From assembly GCF_014205115.1 (NCBI RefSeq), contig NZ_JACHMW010000001.1, positions 1,240,001 to 1,304,000 on the forward strand: a DNA stretch of 64,000 nt, read 5' to 3'. Positions 16,643 to 26,481 of this stretch are shown piece after piece. The notes beneath the pieces were generated by a model. It was not told the DNA's origin. It was given only the letters and a program-made list of their open reading frames with translations, and did not search any database. Numbering within the stretch: position 1 is the first letter of the stretch; each line of letters begins with the position of its first letter. The translations under genes and the position numbers were made by a program. Origin of the DNA: Micrococcus endophyticus. GTDB lineage: Bacteria > Actinomycetota > Actinomycetes > Actinomycetales > Micrococcaceae.

Positions 16643-16684
16643 CGGCTCCGGTCCGCGGCCGACCCTGGCCGCAGACCGGAGCCG
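16643..16684. terminator. Hairpin terminator between lexA and the helicase gene
   Basis: An inverted repeat with 18-base arms (16643-16660 and 16667-16684, one mismatch) lies between two convergent stop codons. Confidence 0.75.
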
Positions 16685-16701
16685 TCGTCGTCCGGGTGCG
16701 G

Positions 16702-18813
16702 TCAGGACTCCGTCTCGGCCAGCCGGCCGAGGACGCCCAGGACCACCCCTCGGTCCGTGGTGCGCCAGAAGTCCGGCAGGGCGCTCGTGATGTAGCCGCC
16801 GTAGCGCTCCGTGGCCAGGCGCGAGTCCAGCACCGCGACCACGCCGCGATCGTGGACCGAGCGCACCAGGCGCCCGGCGCCCTGGGCCATTCGCACGGCC
16901 GCGTGCGTGGCCGAGATCCGCATGAACCCGTTGCCCCCGTGGCGTGCCACGTCCCGGGTGCGCGCCTGGGAGAGCGGGTCGTCCGGCCGCGGGAACGGGA
17001 TGCGGTCGATCACCACGAGCCGGAGCGAGTTCCCGGGCACGTCCACGCCCTGCCACAGGCTCATGGTCCCGAACAGGGACGTGTCCGGCTCCTCGGCGAA
17101 CTGGCGCACGAGGGCCGAGAGGGTGGCGTCGCCCTGGCACAGCACGGTGGCCTTGGGACCGAGCCGACGGCGCATCTCGGCGGCCGCGTCCTCGGCGGCC
17201 CGGCGCGAGGAGAACAGGCCCAGGGCCCCGCCGCCGGAGGCGCGCAGCAGCGCCTCGAGCTCGTCCAGGGACTCCGGCGAGGCCGTGCGCCCGGGGCGGG
17301 GCAGATGCCGGGCCACGTAGAGCACGCCCTGGCGCGGGTAGTCGAAGGGGCTGCCGACGTCGAGCGCTTCGAAGCGGGGCGCGTCCGCACCGGCGAGGCC
17401 GACGTCGCCGGCCACCGAGTCGAAGCGCCGCTCCCCCGCGCCCACCGTCAGGGTGGCCGAGGTGAGCACGGTGGTCGCCTTGCCGAACAGGCCCTCGCGC
17501 AGCTTGCCGGCCACGGAGATGGGGGCCACGAAGAGCTGCGGCGGGTCCGACTCGTCACCGGGCTGCCACCCGACCCCGGGCTCGAAGCGGCCGGGGCGGG
17601 TGGCCCACAGCACCTCCGGGAAGTCCGCCTCGGGGCGGGCGGCGAGCATGCGCTCCACCACCTCGAGCACCTCGAGCACCCGCGAGCGCGCCATCTGGCG
17701 TCCGCCGTCCGCGTCGGCTTCCTTGTCCTTGTCCTGGCCCAGGTCCGAGAGGCACTGGCGGGCCGCGGAGAGGACGGCGTTGAGCGCCTGCTCCTGCACC
17801 TCGTCCGGCCCGGCGGCCAGCAGGCCCGAGGGCGCGTCCGTGAACGCCCGGTCCAGGCCCGCCCCGGCCTCCATCAGGTCCTCGACGGCCACGGTGGTGT
17901 GCTTGCGCAGCGAGGTGGCGGCCCCGTGCACGATCGAGCCGGACAGCTGCCCGGTGACGGCGCCGGTGACCCGGTCCTGCAGCTCGTGGGCCTCGTCCAC
18001 CACCACCGCGGAGTAGGCCGGCAGCACGGCCAGCCCCTCGAACGCGCTGATCGCGAGCATCGCGTGGTTGGTGACCACCACGTCCGCGTCCGCGGCGTCC
18101 GCGCGGGCCCGCTCCGAGAAGCACTCCTCGGCCATCGGGCAGCGGGAGGCGCCGAGGCAGTCGATCGCCGAGACGGACACCTGGCGCCAGGCCCGGTCCG
18201 TCACGGGCACGTCCAGGTCGTCGCGGTCCCCGGTCTCGGTCTGGTCCGCCCAGGCGCGCAGGTACATGACCTCCTTGCCCAGCAGCGAGCTCGGACCGCC
18301 CGTGCCGTCGGCGGCGGAGCCGAGCAGGCCGCCGTCGTCCGCCACGGTGAACAGGGCCTCCTCGCCCTCGTCCCCCGGGTAGCCGCCGTCCACCTTGTGC
18401 CGGCACAGGTAGTTGGAGCGGCCCTTCACCAGGGCCACGACCGGCTCGCGCGGCAGCTCGTCCTTGAGCGCCTCGACCAGGCGGGGGGCGTCCCGCTTCA
18501 TGATCTGCGCCTGCAGCGCGAGCGTGGCGGTGGCGACGACGACGGGGTCCTCCTGCGTCATCGCGTGCTGCAGGGCGGGGATGAGGTAGGCGAGGGACTT
18601 GCCGGTGCCCGTGCCGGCCTGCACCAGCAGGTGGCGGCGCGACTCGAGGGCGCGCGCCACCTGCAGGACCATCTCGCGCTGGCCGGCGCGCTGCTGGCCG
18701 CCGGTCGCCTCGACGGCGGCGTCCAGCAGGCGCAGGGCCTCGCGCTCGTGGTCCGTGCGCGGCTGCGCGCCCTCGCCGGCCGCCGTCGTCCCCTCCGTCC
18801 CCGTGCCGCTCAC
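16702..18813 (-). CDS. dinG: DinG/XPD-like ATP-dependent DNA helicase
   Basis: A 703-residue superfamily 2 helicase. Walker A is AGTGTGKS (residues 66-73) and the DEAH box is residues 273-276. Between them four cysteines (137, 219, 225, 231: YLCRHK, DCLGASRCPMAEEC) fit an iron-sulfur cluster as in DinG/YoaA and XPD. C-terminal motifs include LFSSRRAAEDA, the GTMSLWQGVDVPG motif and the QGAGRLVRS motif VI. These enzymes unwind forked DNA and R-loops during repair. The start is GTG at 18813, overlapping the hflX stop as GTGA, so the two are coupled. No LexA box was found near it. Confidence 0.88.
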   Translation of the reverse strand: MSGTGTEGTTAAGEGAQPRTDHEREALRLLDAAVEATGGQQRAGQREMVLQVARALESRRHLLVQAGTGTGKSLAYLIPALQHAMTQEDPVVVATATLALQAQIMKRDAPRLVEALKDELPREPVVALVKGRSNYLCRHKVDGGYPGDEGEEALFTVADDGGLLGSAADGTGGPSSLLGKEVMYLRAWADQTETGDRDDLDVPVTDRAWRQVSVSAIDCLGASRCPMAEECFSERARADAADADVVVTNHAMLAISAFEGLAVLPAYSAVVVDEAHELQDRVTGAVTGQLSGSIVHGAATSLRKHTTVAVEDLMEAGAGLDRAFTDAPSGLLAAGPDEVQEQALNAVLSAARQCLSDLGQDKDKEADADGGRQMARSRVLEVLEVVERMLAARPEADFPEVLWATRPGRFEPGVGWQPGDESDPPQLFVAPISVAGKLREGLFGKATTVLTSATLTVGAGERRFDSVAGDVGLAGADAPRFEALDVGSPFDYPRQGVLYVARHLPRPGRTASPESLDELEALLRASGGGALGLFSSRRAAEDAAAEMRRRLGPKATVLCQGDATLSALVRQFAEEPDTSLFGTMSLWQGVDVPGNSLRLVVIDRIPFPRPDDPLSQARTRDVARHGGNGFMRISATHAAVRMAQGAGRLVRSVHDRGVVAVLDSRLATERYGGYITSALPDFWRTTDRGVVLGVLGRLAETES

Positions 18814-20432
18814 GAGGCCGCCGGGTCCACGACGTAGTCCTCGTACTCCGGGGCCAGGTCCTGGCGCACGAGCACGGACAGGCGCGTGCCGCCCTCCTCG
18901 TAGCCCTCGGCCAGGATCTCCGCGTCCTCCGAGTGGAGGCGGGAGACGAGCTCGCCCCGGGTGAACGGGATGAGCAGCTCGAGGCGGACGTCCGGCCGCG
19001 GGATGGTGGCGGCGATCGCCCGCTCCAGCTCCTCGATGCCCTCGCCCGTGCGGGCGGAGACCACCACGGTGTGGGGCTCCTTCGCGCGGATGCGGGCGAC
19101 GACGGCCGGGTCGGCCGCGTCCGCCTTGTTCAGCACGATGATCTCGGGGATCCGGTGGGCGTCCACCTCCGCGAACACGGAGCGCACGGCCGAGATCTGT
19201 CCCTCGGGGTCCGGGTGCGAGCCGTCCACCACGTGCAGGATGACGTCCGCGTCCGCGACCTCCTCGAGGGTGGAGCGGAACGCCTCGACGAGCTGCGTGG
19301 GCAGGTTGCGCACGAAGCCCACCGTGTCCGAGAGCGTGTAGCCGATGCCGTCCGGCGTCATGGCCTTGCGCACCGTGGGGTCCAGCGTGGCGAACAGGGC
19401 GTTCTCCACGAGCACCCCGGCGTGGGTGAGCCGGTTCAGCAGCGAGGACTTGCCCGCGTTGGTGTACCCGGCGATCGCCACCGAGGGCACCCGGTTGCGG
19501 CGCCGGTTGGCGCGCTTGGCCTCGCGGGCCGGCTTCATGCCGGCGATGTCCTTGCGCAGCTTCGCCATCCGCGTGCGGATGCGGCGGCGGTCCAGCTCGA
19601 TCTTCGTCTCGCCGGGGCCGCGGGAGCCGATGCCCTCGCCGCCCGCGGCGCGGCCGCCGGCCTGGCGGGACATGGACTCGCCCCAGCCGCGCAGGCGCGG
19701 CAGCAGGTACTCGAGCTGGGCCAGCTCCACCTGGGCGCGGCCCTCGCGGGAGCTGGCGTGCTGGGCGAAGATGTCCAGGATCAGGGCGGTGCGGTCGATG
19801 ACCTTCACGCGCACCACGTCCTCGAGCGCACGGCGCTGGGACGGGGCGAGCTCGGAGTCCACCACCACGGTGTCCGCGCCCGAGAGGGCGACGATCTCCG
19901 CCAGCTCCTGTGCCTTGCCCTTGCCCAGGTAGGTGGCCGGGTCCGGGGTGGCGCGGCGCTGGATGACGCCGTCGAGCACCTCGGAGCCCGCGGTCTCCGC
20001 GAGCGCGGCGAGCTCGCGCAGCGAGTTCTCCGCGTCCTCGGCCGTGCCCTCGGTCCAGACGCCGGCCAGCACCACGCGCTCCAGCCGCAGCTGGCGGTAC
20101 TCGACCTCGGTCATGTCCTCGAGCTCGGTGGACAGGCCCTGGACGCGCCGCAGGGAGTGGCGCGCGGCGAGCTCGTCCTGGTCGCCGTCCGCCGCGGTGT
20201 GGCCGTCGCCGCCCTCGGCGAGGGCGAGCGCGCGGCCCGCGAGCGCGGAGGTCCGGTCCGGGGTGCCGGCGTCGGCGTCCCCGGCGGTCTCCGCGTCGGC
20301 GCGGCCGGGCGTGTCCGCACGGTCCTGCGCCTCGGAGCGGCGGGCGTCGTCGGCCGCGAGGATGCGGTCGATCACGGCCTGGATCTCGTCCTCGGAGCCG
20401 CCGGCGGGGGTGGGGTTCTTCTCTTCAGTCAT
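18810..20432 (-). CDS. hflX: Ribosome-associated GTPase HflX
   Basis: A 540-residue HflX. The N-terminal 90 residues are an acidic, Asp/Ala-rich extension. The HflX nucleotide-binding domain follows (VLAGVWTEG, YLGKGKAQELAEIV, ELAPSQRRALED), then a helical linker and the G domain: GYTNAGKS (residues 322-329), the DTVGFVRNLP switch II region (residues 369-378) and a NKAD motif. HflX binds the 50S subunit and can split stalled ribosomes under stress. ATG 20432 has AGGAGA upstream. The stop overlaps the dinG start. Confidence 0.93.
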   Translation of the reverse strand: MTEEKNPTPAGGSEDEIQAVIDRILAADDARRSEAQDRADTPGRADAETAGDADAGTPDRTSALAGRALALAEGGDGHTAADGDQDELAARHSLRRVQGLSTELEDMTEVEYRQLRLERVVLAGVWTEGTAEDAENSLRELAALAETAGSEVLDGVIQRRATPDPATYLGKGKAQELAEIVALSGADTVVVDSELAPSQRRALEDVVRVKVIDRTALILDIFAQHASSREGRAQVELAQLEYLLPRLRGWGESMSRQAGGRAAGGEGIGSRGPGETKIELDRRRIRTRMAKLRKDIAGMKPAREAKRANRRRNRVPSVAIAGYTNAGKSSLLNRLTHAGVLVENALFATLDPTVRKAMTPDGIGYTLSDTVGFVRNLPTQLVEAFRSTLEEVADADVILHVVDGSHPDPEGQISAVRSVFAEVDAHRIPEIIVLNKADAADPAVVARIRAKEPHTVVVSARTGEGIEELERAIAATIPRPDVRLELLIPFTRGELVSRLHSEDAEILAEGYEEGGTRLSVLVRQDLAPEYEDYVVDPAAS

Positions 20433-20500
20433 GGTCTCCTCTGGGACGCCTCGCTCGGGCGTCCCGATGTCAGTTCAGGGTAGTGGGTGGGGCGGACGCG

Positions 20501-21127
20501 CTAGCCGGTCATCCCCACGGGGCGGACGTACCGGCTCACGCGGACCACCCGGTGGAAGCGTTCGCGGATCCACGCCTCGTCCTCGAGGGAGGCGTGGAAG
20601 AGCCCCTTGACGGGGGCCGAGAGGGCGGGCGGGGTCCTGATCAGGGCCGCGACGTCGTCGCCGTCCACCCAGCTCTCCAGGTGGACCTGGAGGTACACGT
20701 GGTCCCGGGCGAAGCCGTGCGCGCGGTACCAGGCGTTCGCCGCCTCGTCCTCGCGCGTCCACGCGTCCACGTGCCGGACCCGCTCGGGCAGCCGCTCCAG
20801 GACGGCCTCGAACAGGCGGCCGGCCAGGCCCCGACGCAGGTGGTCCGGGTGGACGGCCAGGGTGTCGATCGTGGCCAGCCCGGCGTCGTCGCCGTCCGCG
20901 ACGCCCACGGAGGCGTCGAGGATCCCGGCGACCGTGCCGGCGTCGGGCCCGTCACGCACCACGGCGACCCACTGGAGCGAGTCCGCGGGGTCGGCCACGT
21001 CGGGGTCGGGGACGGGGTGGGCGGCGTGGACGTCGTCGTGGTTCTGGGTGTCGAGGAAGGCGAGGACCCGGCAGCGCAGCCACGACGGCTCGTCCTCGGG
21101 TGTGCAGGGGTGGACGATGTAGTCCAT
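20501..21127 (-). CDS. GNAT family N-acetyltransferase
   Basis: A 208-residue GNAT protein. The acetyl-CoA motif is DTLAVHPDHLRRGLAGRLFEAVLERL (about residues 88-113), with RRGLAG matching the R/Q-x-x-G-x-G/A pyrophosphate loop, followed by DAWTREDEAANAWYRAHGF, a typical motif B. The C-terminal 60 residues (from HVYLQVHLESW) extend past the core fold and probably belong to the substrate side. The substrate is unknown. The gene stands alone, 69 bases downstream of the hflX start region and in the same orientation. Confidence 0.82.
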   Translation of the reverse strand: MDYIVHPCTPEDEPSWLRCRVLAFLDTQNHDDVHAAHPVPDPDVADPADSLQWVAVVRDGPDAGTVAGILDASVGVADGDDAGLATIDTLAVHPDHLRRGLAGRLFEAVLERLPERVRHVDAWTREDEAANAWYRAHGFARDHVYLQVHLESWVDGDDVAALIRTPPALSAPVKGLFHASLEDEAWIRERFHRVVRVSRYVRPVGMTG

Positions 21128-21332
21128 GGGGGGGTGTCCTGTTCGCGTCGGCGGGATCCGGGCGCACGAGGGTGCGGACCGGAGCGGGATGCGGAGCGAT
21201 CGACGGCGGCCGGAGCGAGGGCTCGACGGGCGGCGGCGATCAGGCGAACAGCAGGAACATGCGGACCATCCTAGCGGCCGCCCGCCGCCGGCGACACCCC
21301 TCTCCCGTGGGCGAACACGCGCCGGCCGTGCC

Positions 21333-21338
21333 TACGCT
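21333..21338 (+). promoter_or_regulatory. -10 element of a leaderless promoter (flavoprotein gene)
   Basis: TACGCT followed by seven bases and ATG 21346, without a ribosome site. Confidence 0.5.
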
Positions 21339-21345
21339 GGGCCGC

Positions 21346-22473
21346 ATGACCCCGCACCCGGACCGGCACGTCACCGCCCTCGTGGTCGGCGCCGGCCAGG
21401 CCGGGCTCTCCGCCGCCCACCACCTGCGCCGCCGCGGCTTCCAGCCCGTCGGCCCCGGCGAGGCCCCGGGACCGGCCCCCGCGGGGGCGCCGGGCACGTT
21501 CGCCGTCCTCGACGCCGAGGAGCGCCCCGGCGGGGCGTGGCTGCACCGCTGGGACACCCTCACGATGGGCTCGGTCAACCACATCCACGAGCTGCCCGGC
21601 CACCCGGTGCCGCCGGCGGACCCGGCCGCGCGGGCCAACGCGGTGCTGCCCGCCTACTTCGCCGAGTACGAGGAGCGCTTCGACCTGCGCGTGCACCGCC
21701 CCGTGCGCGTGTCGCGGGTGGAGCGGAGCGGCGAGCCCGGGGCCGCCGAGGGGTTCCGGGTGCACACCGACGCGGGCACGCGGACGTGCGGGTTCCTGGT
21801 CAACGCCACCGGGACGTGGACCTCGCCGCACTGGCCGGCGGTGCCGGGCCGGCGGGAGTTCCGCGGCCGGCAGCTGCACACCCACGACTACCGCGGCCCG
21901 GAGGAGTTCGCCGGGCGGCGCGTGGTGGTCGTGGGCATGGGCGTCTCCGCGACCCAGCACCTGGCCGAGGTCTCGCGCGTGGCGGACACGCTCTGGGTGA
22001 CCCGCCGCGAGCCCCGCTGGATCGACGACCCGGACCCGGGCCACCTCGCCGAGTCGGTGGAGGGCGTCGACGAGCGCACCCGCCTCGGCCTGGCCCCGCG
22101 CTCCGTGGTGAGCGCGACCGGCATGTTCCGCTCCGACTGGGTGCGCGAGGCGCAGGCCCGCGGGGTGCTCGAGCGCCACCCCATGTTCGAGCGGATCGAA
22201 CCGGACGGGGTGCGCATGCCCGACGGCTCCCTCGAGCGCGCCGACGTCATCCTCTGGGCCACCGGCTTCCGCCCCGCCGTCCGCCACCTCGCCCCGCTGC
22301 GCCTGCGCACGCCCGACGGCGGCATCCGGGCGGCGCACGGCCGCGCCCTCGACGAGCCGCGCCTGTTCCTCATCGGCTACGGGCCGTCCCAGTCCACCGT
22401 GGGCGCCAACCGCGCCGGCCGGGACGCCGTGCGGGCGATCCTGGCGGACCTGCGGGCCGCCGGCGCCGCCTGA
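21346..22473 (+). CDS. FAD/NAD(P)-binding oxidoreductase (flavin monooxygenase-like)
   Basis: A 375-residue flavoprotein. The N-terminal FAD site is VVGAGQAGLSAAHHL (GxGxxG at residues 15-20), with an inserted Pro/Gly-rich loop (about residues 34-52) before the usual acidic strand end. GGAWLHRWDTLTMG resembles the GGxW motif of FMO-like enzymes. A second Rossmann motif VVVVGMGVSATQHL (about residue 190) should bind NAD(P)H, and ILWATGFRPAVRHLAPL is the ATG motif. Such proteins oxidise N- or S-containing compounds or act as cation-efflux-linked CzcO-like proteins; the substrate is not evident. ATG 21346 is supported by the leaderless-type -10. Confidence 0.78.
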   Translation: MTPHPDRHVTALVVGAGQAGLSAAHHLRRRGFQPVGPGEAPGPAPAGAPGTFAVLDAEERPGGAWLHRWDTLTMGSVNHIHELPGHPVPPADPAARANAVLPAYFAEYEERFDLRVHRPVRVSRVERSGEPGAAEGFRVHTDAGTRTCGFLVNATGTWTSPHWPAVPGRREFRGRQLHTHDYRGPEEFAGRRVVVVGMGVSATQHLAEVSRVADTLWVTRREPRWIDDPDPGHLAESVEGVDERTRLGLAPRSVVSATGMFRSDWVREAQARGVLERHPMFERIEPDGVRMPDGSLERADVILWATGFRPAVRHLAPLRLRTPDGGIRAAHGRALDEPRLFLIGYGPSQSTVGANRAGRDAVRAILADLRAAGAA

Positions 22474-22474
22474 C

Positions 22475-22480
22475 TACGAT
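22475..22480 (+). promoter_or_regulatory. -10 element of a leaderless promoter (methyltransferase gene)
   Basis: TACGAT, seven bases before GTG 22488. This spacing favours the GTG over the ATG at 22479, which lies inside the element. Confidence 0.45.
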
Positions 22481-22487
22481 GGTCGCC

Positions 22488-23126
22488 GTGACCTCGCCTG
22501 CGCACTACTTCTCCCCCGACCCCGGCACCCCCGAGCGGCGCCGCCGCGTCGACGTCGAGCTCGCCGGGCGGCGCGTCACCCTGCAGACCGCCAACGGCGT
22601 GTTCTCCCCGGACGGGATCGACAAGGGCACCTCGGCCCTGCTCTCGGCCGTCCCCGCGCCCCCAGCGCGCGGCGCGTTCCTCGACGTCGGCGCCGGCTGG
22701 GGCCCGCTCGCCCTCACCCTGGCCCTGGCCTCCCCCGAGGCCGAGGTGACCGGCGTCGAGGTGAACGAGCGCTCCCTGGCCCTGGCCCGCGACAACGCGG
22801 CCGCCGTCGGGGCGCAGAACGCGCGCTTCCTCACCCCCGAGCAGGTCCCGGACGACGCCCGGTTCGACCTGATCTGGTCCAACCCGCCGATCCGCATCGG
22901 CAAGGCCGCCCTGCACGATCTGCTGGCGCAGTGGCTGCCGCGCCTGGCCCCCGGCGGCGAGGCCTGGCTCGTGGTGCAGAAGAACCTCGGGGCGGACTCG
23001 CTGCTGCCGTGGATCGCGGGGATGCTCCAGGAGCAGGCACCCGGAGAGTTCACGGCGACGCGGGCGGCCACGGTCAAGGGCTTCCGGATCCTGCGGATCT
23101 CGCGGGCGGCCGAATCGTCCTCCTGA
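22488..23126 (+). CDS. Class I SAM-dependent methyltransferase (RsmC/small-domain type)
   Basis: A 212-residue methyltransferase of the MTS family that includes rRNA guanine-N2 methyltransferases RsmC and RlmG. The SAM site is FLDVGAGWGPLALTLAL (about residues 64-80), followed by acidic VTGVEVNERS, and the catalytic NPPI motif is WSNPPIRIGK (about residues 129-138). The early ANGVFSPDGIDKGT matches the family's substrate-side strand. It should methylate an exocyclic amine of a base in RNA; which base is unknown. GTG 22488 is chosen from promoter spacing; ATG 22479 would add three residues. Confidence 0.82.
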   Translation: MTSPAHYFSPDPGTPERRRRVDVELAGRRVTLQTANGVFSPDGIDKGTSALLSAVPAPPARGAFLDVGAGWGPLALTLALASPEAEVTGVEVNERSLALARDNAAAVGAQNARFLTPEQVPDDARFDLIWSNPPIRIGKAALHDLLAQWLPRLAPGGEAWLVVQKNLGADSLLPWIAGMLQEQAPGEFTATRAATVKGFRILRISRAAESSS

Positions 23127-23154
23127 ACGGACCGTCCTGGATCGTGTCGAGGGC

Positions 23155-24594
23155 ATGAGCAGCCTGGCCACCGTGAAGGACACCGTGACCACCGCCGGCA
23201 CCGCTGAGCTCGAGACCGACATCCTGGTGATCGGCTGGGGCAAGGGCGGCAAGACCCTCGCCACGACGCTCGGCTCCCAGGGCCGCAAGGTCACCCTCGT
23301 GGAGCGCGACGCCGGCATGGTCGGCGGCACCTGCATCAACGTGGCGTGCGTGCCCACCAAGGCCCTCGTCCACCGCGCCGACGCCGTCCGCCCCGGGGAC
23401 GACCCGGACGCCGCCGTCGCCTCCGCCTGGGACTTCCGCGACGCCCTCACCTCGAAGCTCCGCGACGCGAACCGCGCCATGCTCGAGGACCTGGACGCCG
23501 TCACCCTCGTCCAGGGCGAGGCCCGCTTCACCGGCGAGCGCACCGTCGAGGTCCGCCCCGCCGAGGCCGCGGACGGCGACGACGACGGCGAGCGCCTGAC
23601 CATCCGCGCCCGGCACGTGGTCGTCAACACAGGCACCACCCCCCTGCGCCCCGAGATGCCCGGCGTGGACCTGCCCGGCGTGCACGACTCCGAGACCCTG
23701 CAGCTGCAGATGGACCGCAGCCGCGCGCCGCGCCGCGCCGTCGTCGTCGGCTCCGGCCCCGTAGGCCTGGAGCTGGCCTCCATGCTGGCCGGCTTCGGCG
23801 CCGAGGTGACCGTCCTGGTGCGGGGCGAGCAGATCCTGCCCGACGAGTCCGACGCGGTCCGCGACTCCCTGGTCGAGGCCCTGCAGGACCGCGGCGTGCA
23901 CCTGGCCACCGGGGCCTCCGCCACGGGCTTCGCCGAGGCCGACGGCGGCCTGCGCGTGGACCTCGAGGAGGGCGAGCCGATCGCCGCGGACATCGTGGTG
24001 CTGGCCACGGGCCGCGCGTCGACCGCCCAGGCCCTGCACCCGGCGGCCGCCGGCATCGAGCTGGACGAGAAGGGCTTCATCGCCGTGGACGAGCACCTGC
24101 GCACCTCGGCGCCGGACGTGTGGGCCGTGGGCGACGTCAACGGCGGGCCGCAGCAGACCTACATCTCCCTCGACGACCACCGGATCGTCACCGGCCAGCT
24201 CGGCGGGGACGGCGCGTACTCGCGCGCCGACCGCGTGGCCGTGCCCACCACGGTCTTCACGACGCCGCCGCTCGGCTCGGTCGGCATGACCGCGGAGCAG
24301 GCCCGCGAGGCCGGCCACGAGGTGAAGGTCGCCTCCAAGCCCGTGGCGAAGATCGCCGCCATGCCGCGCCCGAAGATCGAGGAGGACGCCCACGGCGTCA
24401 TCGAGGTGGTCGTGGACGCCGCCACCGACCTCGTGCTCGGCGCCCGCCTGCACTGCGTGGAGGCGCAGGAGCTCGTGAACCTCGTGGCCCTGGCCATGCG
24501 CGCGGACGTCACGGCGTCGGCGCTGCGCGACGGGATCTGGACGCACCCCTCCGCCACCGAGGCGCTCAACGAGGTGCTCGGCGAGCTGAGCTGA
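23155..24594 (+). CDS. Dihydrolipoamide dehydrogenase-like flavoprotein disulfide reductase
   Basis: A 479-residue pyridine nucleotide-disulfide oxidoreductase. FAD binds at DILVIGWGKGGKTLA (residues 22-36; the usual GxGxxG is GWGKGG). The redox cysteines are Cys60 and Cys65 in GGTCINVACVPTK. The NAD(P) loop is VVGSGPVGLELASMLAGFG (about residues 198-216), and the dimer-interface base pair His464/Glu469 lies in THPSATEALNE. It lacks the extra motifs of mercuric reductase. It stands alone, far from pyruvate dehydrogenase genes, so it may be a specialised reductase rather than E3. It converges on dapF with only three bases between the stop codons. Confidence 0.85.
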   Translation: MSSLATVKDTVTTAGTAELETDILVIGWGKGGKTLATTLGSQGRKVTLVERDAGMVGGTCINVACVPTKALVHRADAVRPGDDPDAAVASAWDFRDALTSKLRDANRAMLEDLDAVTLVQGEARFTGERTVEVRPAEAADGDDDGERLTIRARHVVVNTGTTPLRPEMPGVDLPGVHDSETLQLQMDRSRAPRRAVVVGSGPVGLELASMLAGFGAEVTVLVRGEQILPDESDAVRDSLVEALQDRGVHLATGASATGFAEADGGLRVDLEEGEPIAADIVVLATGRASTAQALHPAAAGIELDEKGFIAVDEHLRTSAPDVWAVGDVNGGPQQTYISLDDHRIVTGQLGGDGAYSRADRVAVPTTVFTTPPLGSVGMTAEQAREAGHEVKVASKPVAKIAAMPRPKIEEDAHGVIEVVVDAATDLVLGARLHCVEAQELVNLVALAMRADVTASALRDGIWTHPSATEALNEVLGELS

Positions 24595-24597
24595 CGC

Positions 24598-25545
24598 TCA
24601 GACGGTGAGCTCGCCGTCGAAGACGAGCTCGGCCGGGCCGGCGAGCACCACGTGCTCGGTGCCGTCCGGGTGGGCGACGAAGTCCACGCCGAGGACGCCG
24701 CCGGGGACCTCCACGAGCCACGAGTCGGAGCCGCCCTCGCCGGACCACGCGCGCATGGCCACCGCCACCGCGCACGCGCCCGTGCCGCAGGACTGGGTCT
24801 CCCCCACCCCGCGCTCGTGCACGCGCATGCGCACGCGGCCCACGCCCTCGCGGACGAGGGGCTCGTGCGCCGCCACGAACTCCACGTTGGTGCCGTGGGC
24901 CGGCGCCGGGTCCACCTCCGGGGCGCGGGTGAGGTCCAGCCCCTCGAGGTCCTCGAAGGAGGCCACCGGCACCACCGTGTGCGGGTTGCCCATGGAGACG
25001 CTCAGCGCCGGGCGGGGGTCGGCCAGGCCGGCGGTGAGGACCATCGCGTCCGAGGCCGCCTCCTCGGCCAGCTCCGGATCGAGGTAGGACCACGGGCCCA
25101 TGTCGATCGCGTAGCCGTGGGCGAGGCGGCTGACGGTCTTCACGCCGGCCCGCGTGCCGATGGTGATGGACTCGCCGGGGGCGAGGTCCACGAGCCCCTT
25201 CTCGGCGAGGAAGTGCACGAACACGCGCACCCCGTTGCCGCACATCTCCGCGATCGACCCGTCCCCGTTGCGGTAGTCCATGAACCACTCGGCCTCGGGG
25301 TGCGCGGCGAGCAGGGCCCGGCCCTCCTCGACGTGGCGGGAGGGCACGGCGCGGATCACGCCGTCCCCGCCGATCCCCCGGTGCCGGTCCGCGAGCACCG
25401 CCACCTGGGCGGCCTCGAGGTGGACGTTGCCGTCCGGGTCGGCCAGGAGCACGAAGTCGTTGCCGGTGCCGTGGCCCTTCGTGAAGGGCACGCGGGGGGC
25501 GGCGTCGGACGTCGGGGCCGCAGCGGCGGCGGTCTTCTCGGTCAT
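24598..25545 (-). CDS. dapF: Diaminopimelate epimerase
   Basis: A 315-residue two-domain epimerase that converts LL- to meso-diaminopimelate for lysine and peptidoglycan. The two catalytic cysteines are Cys102 (EMCGNGVRVFVHFL) and Cys253 (ETQSCGTGACAVAVA). The start FTKGHGTGNDFVLL is conserved; the first 18 residues are a low-complexity lead-in. ATG 25545 lies six bases after a minus-strand TAGACT within the end of miaA, so a leaderless message inside the miaB-miaA-dapF cluster is likely. Confidence 0.95.
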   Translation of the reverse strand: MTEKTAAAAAPTSDAAPRVPFTKGHGTGNDFVLLADPDGNVHLEAAQVAVLADRHRGIGGDGVIRAVPSRHVEEGRALLAAHPEAEWFMDYRNGDGSIAEMCGNGVRVFVHFLAEKGLVDLAPGESITIGTRAGVKTVSRLAHGYAIDMGPWSYLDPELAEEAASDAMVLTAGLADPRPALSVSMGNPHTVVPVASFEDLEGLDLTRAPEVDPAPAHGTNVEFVAAHEPLVREGVGRVRMRVHERGVGETQSCGTGACAVAVAMRAWSGEGGSDSWLVEVPGGVLGVDFVAHPDGTEHVVLAGPAELVFDGELTV

Positions 25546-25554
25546 GGGGTCAGT

Positions 25555-26480
<926 letters not shown>

Positions 26481-26481
<1 letters not shown>
